DNA from: CAZSGN01 sp964606415
Lineage (GTDB): Bacteria > Bacteroidota > Bacteroidia > Bacteroidales > JBBRXJ01
Direction of reading: 5' to 3'
DNA length: 13,175 nt
Assembly: GCA_964606415.1 (NCBI GenBank)
Contig: CAZSGN010000057.1
Span: 1-13,175, forward strand
In this document: piece by piece, positions 6,678 through 13,175 of the stretch
How the letters are laid out: each line of letters begins with the position of its first letter
How positions within the stretch are numbered: position 1 is the first letter of the stretch
Program-made: the position numbers and the translations under genes
Notes under the pieces: model-generated
Databases searched by the model: none
What the model was told of the DNA's origin: nothing
The model's input: only the letters and a program-made list of their open reading frames with translations

Positions 6678-7514
6678 TCAGGCGAAGGCAAAACCAAGCA
6701 TGTCATAAATCAGCCTGGCTGCTGTAAAATCTGCAGCATGATTGTTTTTTGAGGGGCATAATTCTACAACATCAAAGCCTACGATCTTAGTTTGCTGGCT
6801 CATTTTGCTTATGATATCAATGACATCCCGGTAAAATAAACCGCCTGGCTCAGGGGTTCCGGTTGAAGGCATCAGGGAAGGATCCAGTACGTCAAGGTCA
6901 AAGGTGATGTAAACCGGCCCCCGAATTGTGTTAAGTTTTTGCAATGCTTTTTGATTCCATATTTCATGAGCAAATATAACTTTGTCTTTCCGGATAAAGG
7001 CATATTCTGATTGGTCCATGCTTCTAAGGCCTATCTGGAATATTTTGCTATATTCTTTTGCTCTGGACATTACACAGGCATGATTGTATCTTGAGCCCTG
7101 GTATGTTTCGCGAAGATCGGCATGTGCATCAAACTGGACAACTGTCAAAGCAGGATAATGGTCCGCATATGCCATTATTGGCCCAATGCTTATAGAATGT
7201 TCGCCGCCAATGGAAACGACAAATTTGTCCTGGTCAAGGTATTCTTTGGTTATTGTTCTTGTATTAACCACTACTTTATTGATATTTTGTGTTTTTCTGA
7301 CTGGTGGTGTTGTAATAATCCCTTGTTTATATACTTCTGTTTCTGTCTCCTGTTTAAACCACTCGAGGTGTTGTGATGCTTTTAAAATAGCATTAGGCCC
7401 TTTTCGTGCACCTTTTTTCCAGGTGGAGGTTTTATCAAAAGGAATTGGTTGCAGGACAATTTTTGCTTGTTCCTGGGCACAAAAAGAGAGCGGAAAATCA
7501 CCAAATCGAAGCAC
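6678..7514 (-). CDS. speB: Agmatinase (arginase/agmatinase/ureohydrolase family)
   Basis: Agmatinase hydrolyses agmatine to putrescine and urea in the cytoplasm, using two Mn ions. All metal-binding motifs are present: GGEHS (His106), DAHADLR (Asp129, His131, Asp133) and DLDVLDP (Asp206, Asp208), with GTPEPGG (Glu222) at the active site. At 278 residues it has normal ureohydrolase length. The N-terminus LRFGDFPLSF...PIPFDKTSTWKKGA is typical of bacterial agmatinases, and to reach it translation must begin at a GTG codon (7512-7514). The next upstream in-frame codons are not starts. The gene follows the arginine decarboxylase stop by 16 bases on the same strand, so the two form an operon converting arginine to putrescine. 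The substrate is inferred from this pairing; the motifs alone do not exclude another guanidino substrate. Confidence 0.9.
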   Translation of the reverse strand: MLRFGDFPLSFCAQEQAKIVLQPIPFDKTSTWKKGARKGPNAILKASQHLEWFKQETETEVYKQGIITTPPVRKTQNINKVVVNTRTITKEYLDQDKFVVSIGGEHSISIGPIMAYADHYPALTVVQFDAHADLRETYQGSRYNHACVMSRAKEYSKIFQIGLRSMDQSEYAFIRKDKVIFAHEIWNQKALQKLNTIRGPVYITFDLDVLDPSLMPSTGTPEPGGLFYRDVIDIISKMSQQTKIVGFDVVELCPSKNNHAADFTAARLIYDMLGFAFA

Positions 7515-7530
7515 AAGCAGCTGTTTAAAA

Positions 7531-8172
7531 TTAGCTAAAATGGTTCATTGTATCATTCATGACCGGATAATAGTAGCTGGTGAAGCATAATCCAACTAAA
7601 ACGGTTCCATATTTTTTGGACGGAATGAGTGAGTTGGTGATGATTTTTTTCTCACCAAGTGTGTATTCTTCTTCAAAACCGTTTATATATAGCTCATTCA
7701 GACTGGCATAAAGCAGGTTTTCTATCTCTTTTTCCTGGTACTGGCCGTTATGTTCGCAGACAAGTCCTCCAAATTTTTCATTTGTTTTCCTGTTGTAAAG
7801 CCAGCCATAAATAATTCCTGCAGATATTTCTTCATCTTTATGGCCATTTGCTACGGCCATAATGGTTTCCATGACAGCTCCGTGCGTGTATTCTTTTGGT
7901 CGTTCAATTTCATTTGCTATAGCAGGTAAAATAGAGGAGTAGGTCATGATGTTTGCCCGCTCAATGCCGGCATCTTTGAGAGCAAGGTGATAAGAACCGG
8001 CGTGTATAGCAATATCACTTTCTCCTGTTCCTTTGCAGGAGAAATAATCCTTGGGCACGCGATTTCCTATGACAATACCTCCGGAGGAGGCATTGTGTCC
8101 TTTTTCTAGTTGACTAAGGTTGTCAAAGGTAAGGTGCTCCACGGCTTCTTTTTTATTTGTTCTTGTTGACAA
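7531..8172 (-). CDS. pdaD: Pyruvoyl-dependent arginine decarboxylase (PvlArgDC)
   Basis: This enzyme decarboxylates arginine to agmatine using a pyruvoyl group made by self-cleavage, not PLP. The family hallmarks are present: GNRVPKDYF and GTGESDIAIHAGSYHLAL near residues 36-66, then IMTYSSILPAIA, where cleavage between Ser79 and Ser80 would give the beta chain and a pyruvoyl-capped alpha chain. The conserved catalytic Glu is in GGLVCEHNG (Glu140). The 213 residues exceed the roughly 160-165 of archaeal members, with about 30 extra N-terminal residues. There is no ATG before the conserved region: the start is TTG at 8170-8172 (AAAGG lies 12 bases upstream) or GTG at codon 11. It is the first gene of an operon with agmatinase. 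A weak -7 box is at 8218-8225. Confidence 0.9.
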   Translation of the reverse strand: MSTRTNKKEAVEHLTFDNLSQLEKGHNASSGGIVIGNRVPKDYFSCKGTGESDIAIHAGSYHLALKDAGIERANIMTYSSILPAIANEIERPKEYTHGAVMETIMAVANGHKDEEISAGIIYGWLYNRKTNEKFGGLVCEHNGQYQEKEIENLLYASLNELYINGFEEEYTLGEKKIITNSLIPSKKYGTVLVGLCFTSYYYPVMNDTMNHFS

Positions 8173-8217
8173 TTGGTTTTGATTACCTTTTTCTTTTTTG
8201 TTTATAAATCAGGGATG

Positions 8218-8225
8218 CGAATATA
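8218..8225 (-). promoter_or_regulatory. Possible -7 promoter box for pdaD-speB
   Basis: Read on the minus strand this is TATATTCG, one change from the Bacteroidetes consensus TAnnTTTG, about 46 bases before the TTG start. No better box was found between the pdaD start and the element at 8317-8489. The match is imperfect and the region AT-rich. Confidence 0.3.
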
Positions 8226-8316
8226 ATACCAATATTAAAAATATTGATGGTTGATATTAAAAAAAATACCTGATTTTATCAAAACAGGGAGGAAAGTAAA
8301 ATTATTTTAGATAAAT

Positions 8317-8489
8317 GGTTCTGCCACGAACATTTATTATTTCTTGCAAAGCAAAATTTAATGAAAGCTTGCAATTTGTTTATATGCAGATAAAACCCAA
8401 ATTGAGCGATTTAAACGAAGTGAAAAATCGCTTTACTTAATCGATTGAGCGGAATCGTTCAATTTGGCTATTAAAATAAGGGTAGAACC
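8317..8489 (-). mobile_element. Complete MITE-like element (copy 3, inverted), 173 bases, 8-base target duplication AGATAAAT
   Basis: The ends GGTTCTGCC (8317-8325) and GGTAGAACC (8481-8489) are 9-base inverted repeats with one mismatch. They are flanked on both sides by a perfect AGATAAAT (8309-8316 and 8490-8497). Read on the minus strand, the first 20 bases match the start of the 3015-3222 copy at 19 positions. The block at 8355-8394 matches its subterminal block at 39 of 40. The core is different: here it is a nested palindrome (8397-8467). There is no coding capacity. It sits in the upstream region of pdaD-speB, about 90 bases beyond the proposed promoter. Confidence 0.8.
8397..8467. repeat. 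Nested palindrome inside the miniature element
   Basis: The outer arms 8397-8411 and 8453-8467 pair over 15 positions with one mismatch (CCAAATTG...CAATTTGG). A competing perfect 8-base pair, AGCGATTT/AAATCGCT, lies at 8405-8412 and 8425-8432. The palindrome AATCGATT is at 8439-8446, and TTGAGCG occurs twice (8402-8408 and 8445-8451). The outer and inner hairpins share bases, so they are mutually exclusive folds. Confidence 0.65.
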
Positions 8490-8528
8490 AGATAAATAAT
8501 ACAGAAAGATATGAAGTTAGGCAGAAGG

Positions 8529-8795
8529 TTATATTTTTCTTCTATTTCCTGAACTTCTTTGCATGGCAAAAGCATAAGCTTTGAGAATTCTCCTTTTATC
8601 TTCGGGTGTCCCTGGTTCAAGGGAGCTTAAGTCATCAATAAGATCAAAGCCATTTTCAAGTTTATGGACTTCACATCGAATTTTGTTTACAGCGCGTGAA
8701 ACATATTCATCAACCATCATGCCCCGCATAATAAGGAAAAGCCTGTTGTTGGCACGGTCAGCCTCTATTTTGTAAGAACATTTAAAGGTTTCCAT
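8529..8795 (-). CDS. Small conserved-looking protein of unknown function, possibly C-terminally shortened
   Basis: The 88-residue product is probably cytoplasmic, with no signal peptide or membrane segment. It has a beta-strand (NRLFLIMRGMM), a helix (DEYVSRAVNKIRCEVHKL), then GFDLIDDLSSLEPGTPEDKR and a helix (ILKAYAFAMQ). From memory, this layout resembles a family of small proteins with a G-F-D-V-x-D-x-S-x-x-x-P motif and an overall STAS/SpoIIAA-like alternation. Those proteins usually continue with a further R-K-V-x-R-V strand, whereas this one ends in SSGNRRKI, so it may have lost its C-terminus. The function is not known. ATG at 8795; a perfect TAAATTTG box (8821-8828, minus strand) lies 26 bases upstream, which supports real expression. 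Confidence 0.6.
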   Translation of the reverse strand: METFKCSYKIEADRANNRLFLIMRGMMVDEYVSRAVNKIRCEVHKLENGFDLIDDLSSLEPGTPEDKRRILKAYAFAMQRSSGNRRKI

Positions 8796-8820
8796 CGCAT
8801 TTGTTTGAATTGGTTCATAA

Positions 8821-8828
8821 CAAATTTA
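8821..8828 (-). promoter_or_regulatory. -7 promoter box for the small gene at 8529-8795
   Basis: TAAATTTG on the minus strand is an exact TAnnTTTG match, identical to the boxes before usp and pyruvate kinase. It predicts a transcript start about 20 bases before the ATG. No distinct -33 element was identified. Confidence 0.5.
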
Positions 8829-8943
8829 CATTATTGATAATCAGTATTTATAGGTGCTTTCACTATTTATTGCAAGGAAATCCTGTAAAAGATCCTGGGT
8901 GTTTACCGTCATTTTTTGATAACGATCATTTATTATTTTTGTG

Positions 8944-8996
8944 CTACTGCGAATTTCGTGGATATACTTTCATTATACCCACGAAATATGCAGTAG
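8944..8996. repeat. Strong 23-base inverted repeat, possible miniature element
   Basis: The arms 8944-8966 and 8974-8996 pair at 20 of 23 positions (CTACTGC/GCAGTAG outside, ATTTCGTGG against CCACGAAAT inside) around the 7-base loop CTTTCAT. No T-run follows, so it is not a typical terminator. The right flank reads GTAGAACC (8993-9000), like the right ends of the miniature elements. ATTATTTT (8932-8939) and ATTATTTA (9001-9008) would be a 7-of-8 flanking duplication. Confidence 0.65.
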
Positions 8997-9100
8997 AACC
9001 ATTATTTAAAAATTGTCTTGTAACTCAAATTTTATATCCTTAAATCTGCATGAGGCATATAATTAATATTCATTTAATAAGTTATGTAATGGAAAAAATC

Positions 9101-9108
9101 TAAATTTG
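9101..9108 (+). promoter_or_regulatory. -7 promoter box for the pyruvate kinase/outer-membrane receptor pair
   Basis: TAAATTTG fits TAnnTTTG exactly, about 65 bases before the pyruvate kinase ATG at 9173, giving an estimated leader of 55-60 bases. No convincing -33 TTTG is seen at the expected spacing. Confidence 0.5.
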
Positions 9109-9172
9109 CACTCTTTTTGTAGAAAGAAGAAGAAGATTATTGAGCGAATTTTAAAAATAAATATTTGAACTA

Positions 9173-10615
9173 ATGAAAAAGACGAAAATTGTAGCAACAA
9201 TATCGGATTTAAGAGGAGATGCTCCTTTTATTCGTGATTTATATCATGCGGGAATGAATGTTGTTCGCCTGAATACAGCGCATCAATCGATTGAGAGTAC
9301 GCGTGAGATCGTTCATAATATTCGCGGTGTTTCAGATAAAATTGCTATTTTGCTTGATACCAAAGGCCCTGAATTGCGGACATGTAAGGTAAAGGAGGAG
9401 TTTACGCTTGGTCAGGGAGAACGTATTAAGGTGAAAGGGGATAATGAGGGCATTACTTCACCCGAATGTCTTTATGTCAGGTATGACGGTTTTGTTAATG
9501 ATCTCGAGCCAGGGAATAAAATGTTGATTGATGATGGTCTGATTGAGCTTGAAGTAGTTGAAAAGAAAAAGGATTATCTTGTTGCTGAGGCGCTGAATCA
9601 AGGGGTTGTTCAATCACGGAAGAGTATTAATGTCCCTAATGTGTCGATTAATTTACCTGCTTTAAGTGAGAAGGACATTAAATATGTGCAGTTTGCTATT
9701 GAAGAGGATCTTGATTTTATTGCTCATTCTTTTGTACGGAACAAAGAAGATTTGCTTCAGATTCAGCAAATGCTTGATCAGCAGAATAGCAATGTGAAAT
9801 TGATTGCTAAAATTGAAAATCAGGAAGGGCTCACCAATTTGGATGAGATTCTGGATCATTGCTATGGTGTTATGGTGGCCAGGGGCGATTTGGCAATTGA
9901 AATTCCTTATGAACGTATTCCGGTCATTCAAAGAGATATCATTGCCAGGTGCAGTGTGAAACGAAAACCGGTCATTGTTGCCACGCAAATGCTTCATTCT
10001 ATGATCAATAGTCCGAGGCCAACAAGAGCTGAGGTGAGTGATATTGCTAATGCGATATATAGTCAGGCGGATGCTATTATGTTAAGTAACGAAACAGCAA
10101 GTGGTTATTATCCGGTAGAGGCGGTTAAAACCATGGCTCGTATTGCCAGGGAGGTTGAATCGAATAAAAAGCCATTTAGTAAAATCAAGCCTGTCGTTTT
10201 AACATCTGAGGTATCTTCTTATTTGACCAGCTCAGCTGTAAAAGCTTCTATTAAGTTAGATGCCAGGGCTATTATTGCTGATACTTTGACAGGAAGAACA
10301 ATACGAAACCTTTCAGGATACCGGGGAAATAAACCTGTTTTTGCCCGGTGTTATGACCGCCGTGTGGTAAGAGAACTTGCTTTAAGTTATGGGGTGTATC
10401 CTGATTTTATGAATCCACGTGATTCCAGCCCCGAATTTGTGAATGATACTTTGAGGGAATTGATGAAAGAACAGGTGATTAATCAAAATGATATGGTTGT
10501 TATTTTGGCAGGTAATTATGGGACCAATCAGGGGGCATCCTTTATTGAGATCAGTACTGTGGATAATTTGCTCTTTTCTAATAAGGTTAAAATCGATAGT
10601 GAGGCCCGATTATGA
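9173..10615 (+). CDS. pyk: Pyruvate kinase
   Basis: Pyruvate kinase makes pyruvate and ATP from phosphoenolpyruvate and ADP, the last step of glycolysis. The 480-residue length and motifs fit: DTKGPELRT (62-70), LIDDGLIELEV, catalytic Lys213 in KLIAKIENQEG, Mg-binding Glu215 and Asp239 (MVARGDLAIEIP), and ATQMLHSMINSPRPTRAEVSD. A C-terminal domain follows from about residue 345. The N-terminus reads KIVATISDLRG and RLNTAH where most homologues have ATIGPAS and RLNFSH; from memory, Bacteroidetes enzymes share this. Glu67 in DTKGPE corresponds to the Glu linked to K+ dependence, yet the usual Ser K+ ligand is Ala36. The gene overlaps the next by 4 bases (ATGA). ATG start at 9173, with a -7 box at 9101-9108. 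Confidence 0.95.
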   Translation: MKKTKIVATISDLRGDAPFIRDLYHAGMNVVRLNTAHQSIESTREIVHNIRGVSDKIAILLDTKGPELRTCKVKEEFTLGQGERIKVKGDNEGITSPECLYVRYDGFVNDLEPGNKMLIDDGLIELEVVEKKKDYLVAEALNQGVVQSRKSINVPNVSINLPALSEKDIKYVQFAIEEDLDFIAHSFVRNKEDLLQIQQMLDQQNSNVKLIAKIENQEGLTNLDEILDHCYGVMVARGDLAIEIPYERIPVIQRDIIARCSVKRKPVIVATQMLHSMINSPRPTRAEVSDIANAIYSQADAIMLSNETASGYYPVEAVKTMARIAREVESNKKPFSKIKPVVLTSEVSSYLTSSAVKASIKLDARAIIADTLTGRTIRNLSGYRGNKPVFARCYDRRVVRELALSYGVYPDFMNPRDSSPEFVNDTLRELMKEQVINQNDMVVILAGNYGTNQGASFIEISTVDNLLFSNKVKIDSEARL

Positions 10616-13107
10616 CTGGACGGAAGGATATTTTTTCAAAAACTGATTGTGCTAATAATTTTTTTAAGAAGGAAATTACTCTTTTTTTTTTAAGTATTCT
10701 TTTATTTTTTTTTGCTGTATCTTTCGGGAATGCACAATCTCATGTTGCCGAGAAAGGCCTGATTCGTGGGGAAGTTGTTGATGAGCATTATCAAAAACCT
10801 GTGCAATATGCCTCAATTAGTCTTTACAGGCATAATGACAGTTCTTTGGTTGATGGCACGATTACAGATTCTACTGGTGGTTTTTCTTTAAAGGCTTCGT
10901 GGGGTGATTATTACTTGCGAATCTCATTTATGGGATACAGAGAAACGTTTATTCGTAATATTCCTTTGCGATCCGGAGAAAAACATGTTGATCTGGGGAC
11001 TGTTTATCTTCAGACTGATGTTAGATCTATCGAAGAGGTTGAGATAAACGCGGATAAGCCATTTATCCGTTATCAGGCCGATAAAAAAGTTATTAATGTT
11101 TCAGGGGATGTAAATGCTTCTTCAGGGTCTGTCGTTGATGTTCTGGAAAAGGTGCCTTCTATAGAAGCAGATATTGAAGGAAATGTGACTTTGAGAGGCA
11201 GTAGTGATTTTAAAGTTTATATTAATGGAAAGCCTAGTGTGCTGGAGGGTAGTGATGCTTTGCAGCAAATCCCGGCAGCTATGGTTAAGGATGTGGAGAT
11301 CATAACGAATCCTTCAGCCAGATATGATGCTGAGGGGGTGGCAGGAATTATTAATGTTATTTTAAAAGACAATGAAAGTGCAGGGTTCAACGGAGTTATT
11401 AATGTTTCTGCGGGGACAGGAAAAAAATATTCTTCTGATGTATTGTTTAATTATCGATTGGATAAGTGGACATTTTCTGCGGGAGCAAATTGGGCGGAGA
11501 GAAACATGTCAATGACCCGGGAAAATCTAAGGGAGGCTAATTATGGGGATACAATGACTTCTGTTCATAACAGGTCAGATGGATTGTTTTACAGAGATCG
11601 ACGGGGCATGCATTCCGGAATTGAGTTTAATCCCGACACTTCCAATGCTTTTATGCTTAAGTTAGAGTATAATGAGCGGATGAGAGGACGGGATTTTAGT
11701 GGTTTGTATGAGACAATTAGTAACCCTGGCAGTACTCGTTATGATCATAGAGAAACCTGGCATGATCATGATGTTCGCAATTTTGGTTCCAGCTTTGATT
11801 ACACTCATTTTTTTGATGGGGAAAGGCATAAATTTAACGTGACTGCTTTTTTTGATCATTATATAGTAAAAGATAAGGAAGGAATGGAAGAATTCCGAAC
11901 CGGACCTGGAGGAATGAAGATTTTTTCTGAAAGATACCGGGAGGATGCAGATAAGAACGAAAGGACGAGCCGGTTCCGGCTTAAAGGTGATTATGTTAAC
12001 ACTTTTGAAGAGGATATGAAATTTGAAGCCGGATGGCAGATGACGCTGGAGCAGAAAAGGCAATATTATGATTTTGCTGTTTTTGATACCGTTGCAGATG
12101 AATGGCAGTCTGATTTGTCGAAATCTTTTGAGGTTGATTTTTATGAGCATATTTATGCTACATATTTTATCTACTCAGGATCCCTTTATTCTTTTGATTA
12201 TCAACTGGGCCTCCGCCCAGAATATACTGACCGGTTTCTAAAGCAGAGGACGCTTAATGAAGACTATTCAATTAACAGGATGGATTTTTTCCCTTCTGTT
12301 CATCTCTCACGTCCTTTTGGTTCCGGACATGAAGCGACAATTAGTTATAGCCGGCGGATAAGGAGGCCGCATGAGTGGGAACTAAATCCTTTCCCGACTT
12401 ATTATGATCAATTGAATTATCGAATTGGGAATCCTGCTTTAAATCCTGAATATATTAATTCTTATGAATTAGGTTATCAGAAAAAGTTTGGAAGGAGAAA
12501 TATATTTTCGGCTGAGGTTTATTACCGTGAGACCAATAATGTGATTAGCCGCATCAGTCAGCTTGAAAGCAATAATATTATCAGGCATACTTATGTGAAT
12601 ATTAACAGGGATTATGCTGTTGGTGTCGAATTGGGTATGAATGGCCATTTAGCAAAGTGGTGGAATATCAATCTTAGTGGTGATTTTTATAATTATTCCA
12701 TTGAAGGGGAACTGGAAGAAGATAATATTAACCGGGCCCGGTTGACCTGGGGTGGACGTTTGCATTCTGTGATTTCTTTGCCGGCGGATTTAAAGTGGCA
12801 GGTTAGTGGTTTTTTCAGGGCGCCTACTGTTACTGCTCAGGGAGAAAGGGATGCTTTTTTGATGCTCAATAGCGGCATAAAGAAAGATCTTTTTAATAAG
12901 AAAGCCACAGTTAGCTTCAGGGTAAGAGACGTATTAAGTACTTTGCGTTTTAATGTAACCTCTTCTGGCAGTAATTTTTATAATGAGTTTACTTTTGATC
13001 GTGAATCCCCTGTGTTCTACCTGTCCCTTAGTTATAAGATAAATAATTATAAGCCAAAAGATGCGCCGGCTGGCTCTGTCGAAATGGATTACGGCAATGA
13101 TTTTTAG
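10612..13107 (+). CDS. Outer-membrane beta-barrel receptor (TonB-dependent-receptor-like, CarboxypepD_reg-like N-terminus)
   Basis: This 831-residue protein is probably an outer-membrane TonB-dependent transporter-like protein. In order: a positively charged N-terminus; a signal peptide (about 20-42, ending FGNAQS); a carboxypeptidase-regulatory-like beta domain (about 50-135: LIRGEVVDEHYQKPVQYASI, then DSTGGFSL and ISFMGYRE); a plug-like domain (about 150-255: VLEKVPSI, VTLRGSSDFKVYINGKPS, EIITNPSARYDAEGVAGIIN); and a barrel to the C-terminus. The barrel type is that of the Bacteroidetes outer membrane beta-barrel family (PF14905-like). It is not an evident SusC, and no SusD partner follows, so the substrate is unknown. 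The start overlaps the pyruvate kinase stop by 4 bases and there is no other in-frame start before the signal peptide. The signal-peptide codons contain T10 (10682-10691) and T9 (10705-10713) runs. Confidence 0.88.
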   Translation: MTGRKDIFSKTDCANNFFKKEITLFFLSILLFFFAVSFGNAQSHVAEKGLIRGEVVDEHYQKPVQYASISLYRHNDSSLVDGTITDSTGGFSLKASWGDYYLRISFMGYRETFIRNIPLRSGEKHVDLGTVYLQTDVRSIEEVEINADKPFIRYQADKKVINVSGDVNASSGSVVDVLEKVPSIEADIEGNVTLRGSSDFKVYINGKPSVLEGSDALQQIPAAMVKDVEIITNPSARYDAEGVAGIINVILKDNESAGFNGVINVSAGTGKKYSSDVLFNYRLDKWTFSAGANWAERNMSMTRENLREANYGDTMTSVHNRSDGLFYRDRRGMHSGIEFNPDTSNAFMLKLEYNERMRGRDFSGLYETISNPGSTRYDHRETWHDHDVRNFGSSFDYTHFFDGERHKFNVTAFFDHYIVKDKEGMEEFRTGPGGMKIFSERYREDADKNERTSRFRLKGDYVNTFEEDMKFEAGWQMTLEQKRQYYDFAVFDTVADEWQSDLSKSFEVDFYEHIYATYFIYSGSLYSFDYQLGLRPEYTDRFLKQRTLNEDYSINRMDFFPSVHLSRPFGSGHEATISYSRRIRRPHEWELNPFPTYYDQLNYRIGNPALNPEYINSYELGYQKKFGRRNIFSAEVYYRETNNVISRISQLESNNIIRHTYVNINRDYAVGVELGMNGHLAKWWNINLSGDFYNYSIEGELEEDNINRARLTWGGRLHSVISLPADLKWQVSGFFRAPTVTAQGERDAFLMLNSGIKKDLFNKKATVSFRVRDVLSTLRFNVTSSGSNFYNEFTFDRESPVFYLSLSYKINNYKPKDAPAGSVEMDYGNDF

Positions 13108-13116
13108 ATAAAAACA

Positions 13117-13160
13117 AACCATTTGGCCGGCCAATGAATAAAAAGCCAGGCCAAATGGTT
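13117..13160 (+). terminator. Strong stem-loop terminator after the outer-membrane receptor gene
   Basis: AACCATTTGGCC (13117-13128) and GGCCAAATGGTT (13149-13160) form a perfect 12-base stem, extended by GGC/GCC (13129-13131 with 13145-13147) past a single bulged A. It begins 10 bases after the stop codon. The 3' flank GGTATTATTATTT is only moderately T-rich, so termination efficiency is uncertain. It may also act for a convergent gene beyond the window. Confidence 0.65.
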
Positions 13161-13175
13161 GGTATTATTATTTAG

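Larger units (their letters stand above)
8173..8528. other. Intergenic region upstream of pdaD, holding a miniature element
   Basis: No gene is visible in these 356 bases. The first ~140 (8173-8308) are the pdaD leader and possible promoter. 8309-8497 is the inserted element with its 8-base duplications. The last ~30 bases lie just past the stop of the small gene at 8529-8795. Confidence 0.6.
8796..9172. other. Divergent intergenic region between the small gene and pyruvate kinase
   Basis: No gene is supported here. It contains the two divergent promoter boxes (8821-8828 minus, 9101-9108 plus) and, between them, the strong stem-loop at 8944-8996. The 80-codon plus-strand open frame at 8801-9043 runs through the stem-loop and has no family features. 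Confidence 0.6.

Noticed and set aside
7186..7590. 134-codon plus-strand open frame opposite agmatinase
   Set aside because: It is an antisense shadow of speB, whose motifs are unambiguous.
8801..9043. 80-codon plus-strand open frame
   Set aside because: It runs through the hairpin at 8944-8996 and over the divergent promoter region, and has no domain-like features.
11662..12150. 162-codon minus-strand open frame inside the receptor gene
   Set aside because: It is antisense to a well-supported beta-barrel gene, with no domain features of its own.
1..13175. CRISPR array, tRNA, rRNA or transposase gene
   Set aside because: No regularly spaced repeats, no cloverleaf-like or ribosomal segments, and no open frame with transposase motifs were seen on either strand. 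The repeats present are isolated elements with target duplications.

Overview
The window comes from a Bacteroidota (Bacteroidetes) chromosome, most likely a free-living or marine-type member of the Bacteroidales/Marinilabiliales; the exact lineage is an inference. The evidence is low G+C, weak Shine-Dalgarno sequences, Bacteroidetes-style -7 boxes (TAAATTTG or TATATTTG, consensus TAnnTTTG), a type IX secretion (T9SS) sorting domain, a large outer-membrane beta-barrel receptor with a carboxypeptidase-regulatory-like N-terminus, and a pyruvate kinase of the Bacteroidetes subtype. There are no rRNA or tRNA genes, no CRISPR array and no transposase gene.

Layout: 1-507 is non-coding and begins with the right end of a repeat element. 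508-1866 (+) is a lipoprotein alpha/beta-hydrolase and 2012-2938 (+) a tandem universal stress protein. 3015-3222 is a complete miniature inverted-repeat element. 3331-3675 and 3738-5036 (-) are a PII protein and an ammonium transporter. 5172-5601 is intergenic and holds a large imperfect palindrome. 5602-6674 (+) is a broken glycoside hydrolase gene: its secretion signal, N-terminal catalytic half, C-terminal binding-module edge and T9SS tail remain, but the middle is lost. 6678-7514 and 7531-8172 (-) are agmatinase and pyruvoyl-dependent arginine decarboxylase. 8317-8489 is a second miniature element, in opposite orientation. 8529-8795 (-) is a small protein of unknown function. 9173-10615 (+) is pyruvate kinase, overlapping by 4 bases an outer-membrane receptor at 10612-13107 (+), which is followed by a strong hairpin terminator.

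How the genes work together: pdaD and speB form a two-step route from arginine through agmatine to putrescine plus urea. amtB and the PII gene form an ammonium uptake and sensing unit. The other genes are metabolic, stress or envelope functions with no obvious joint pathway.

The most notable find is a family of small non-autonomous elements. They have 9-base ends GGTTCTRCC/GGYAGAACC. Two complete copies (3015-3222 and 8317-8489) are each flanked by a perfect 8-base direct repeat (GATATTAT and AGATAAAT). They share both ends and a subterminal 41-base block but have unrelated cores. A third copy runs off the left edge of the window, and a possible 61-base hairpin relative lies at 8940-9000.
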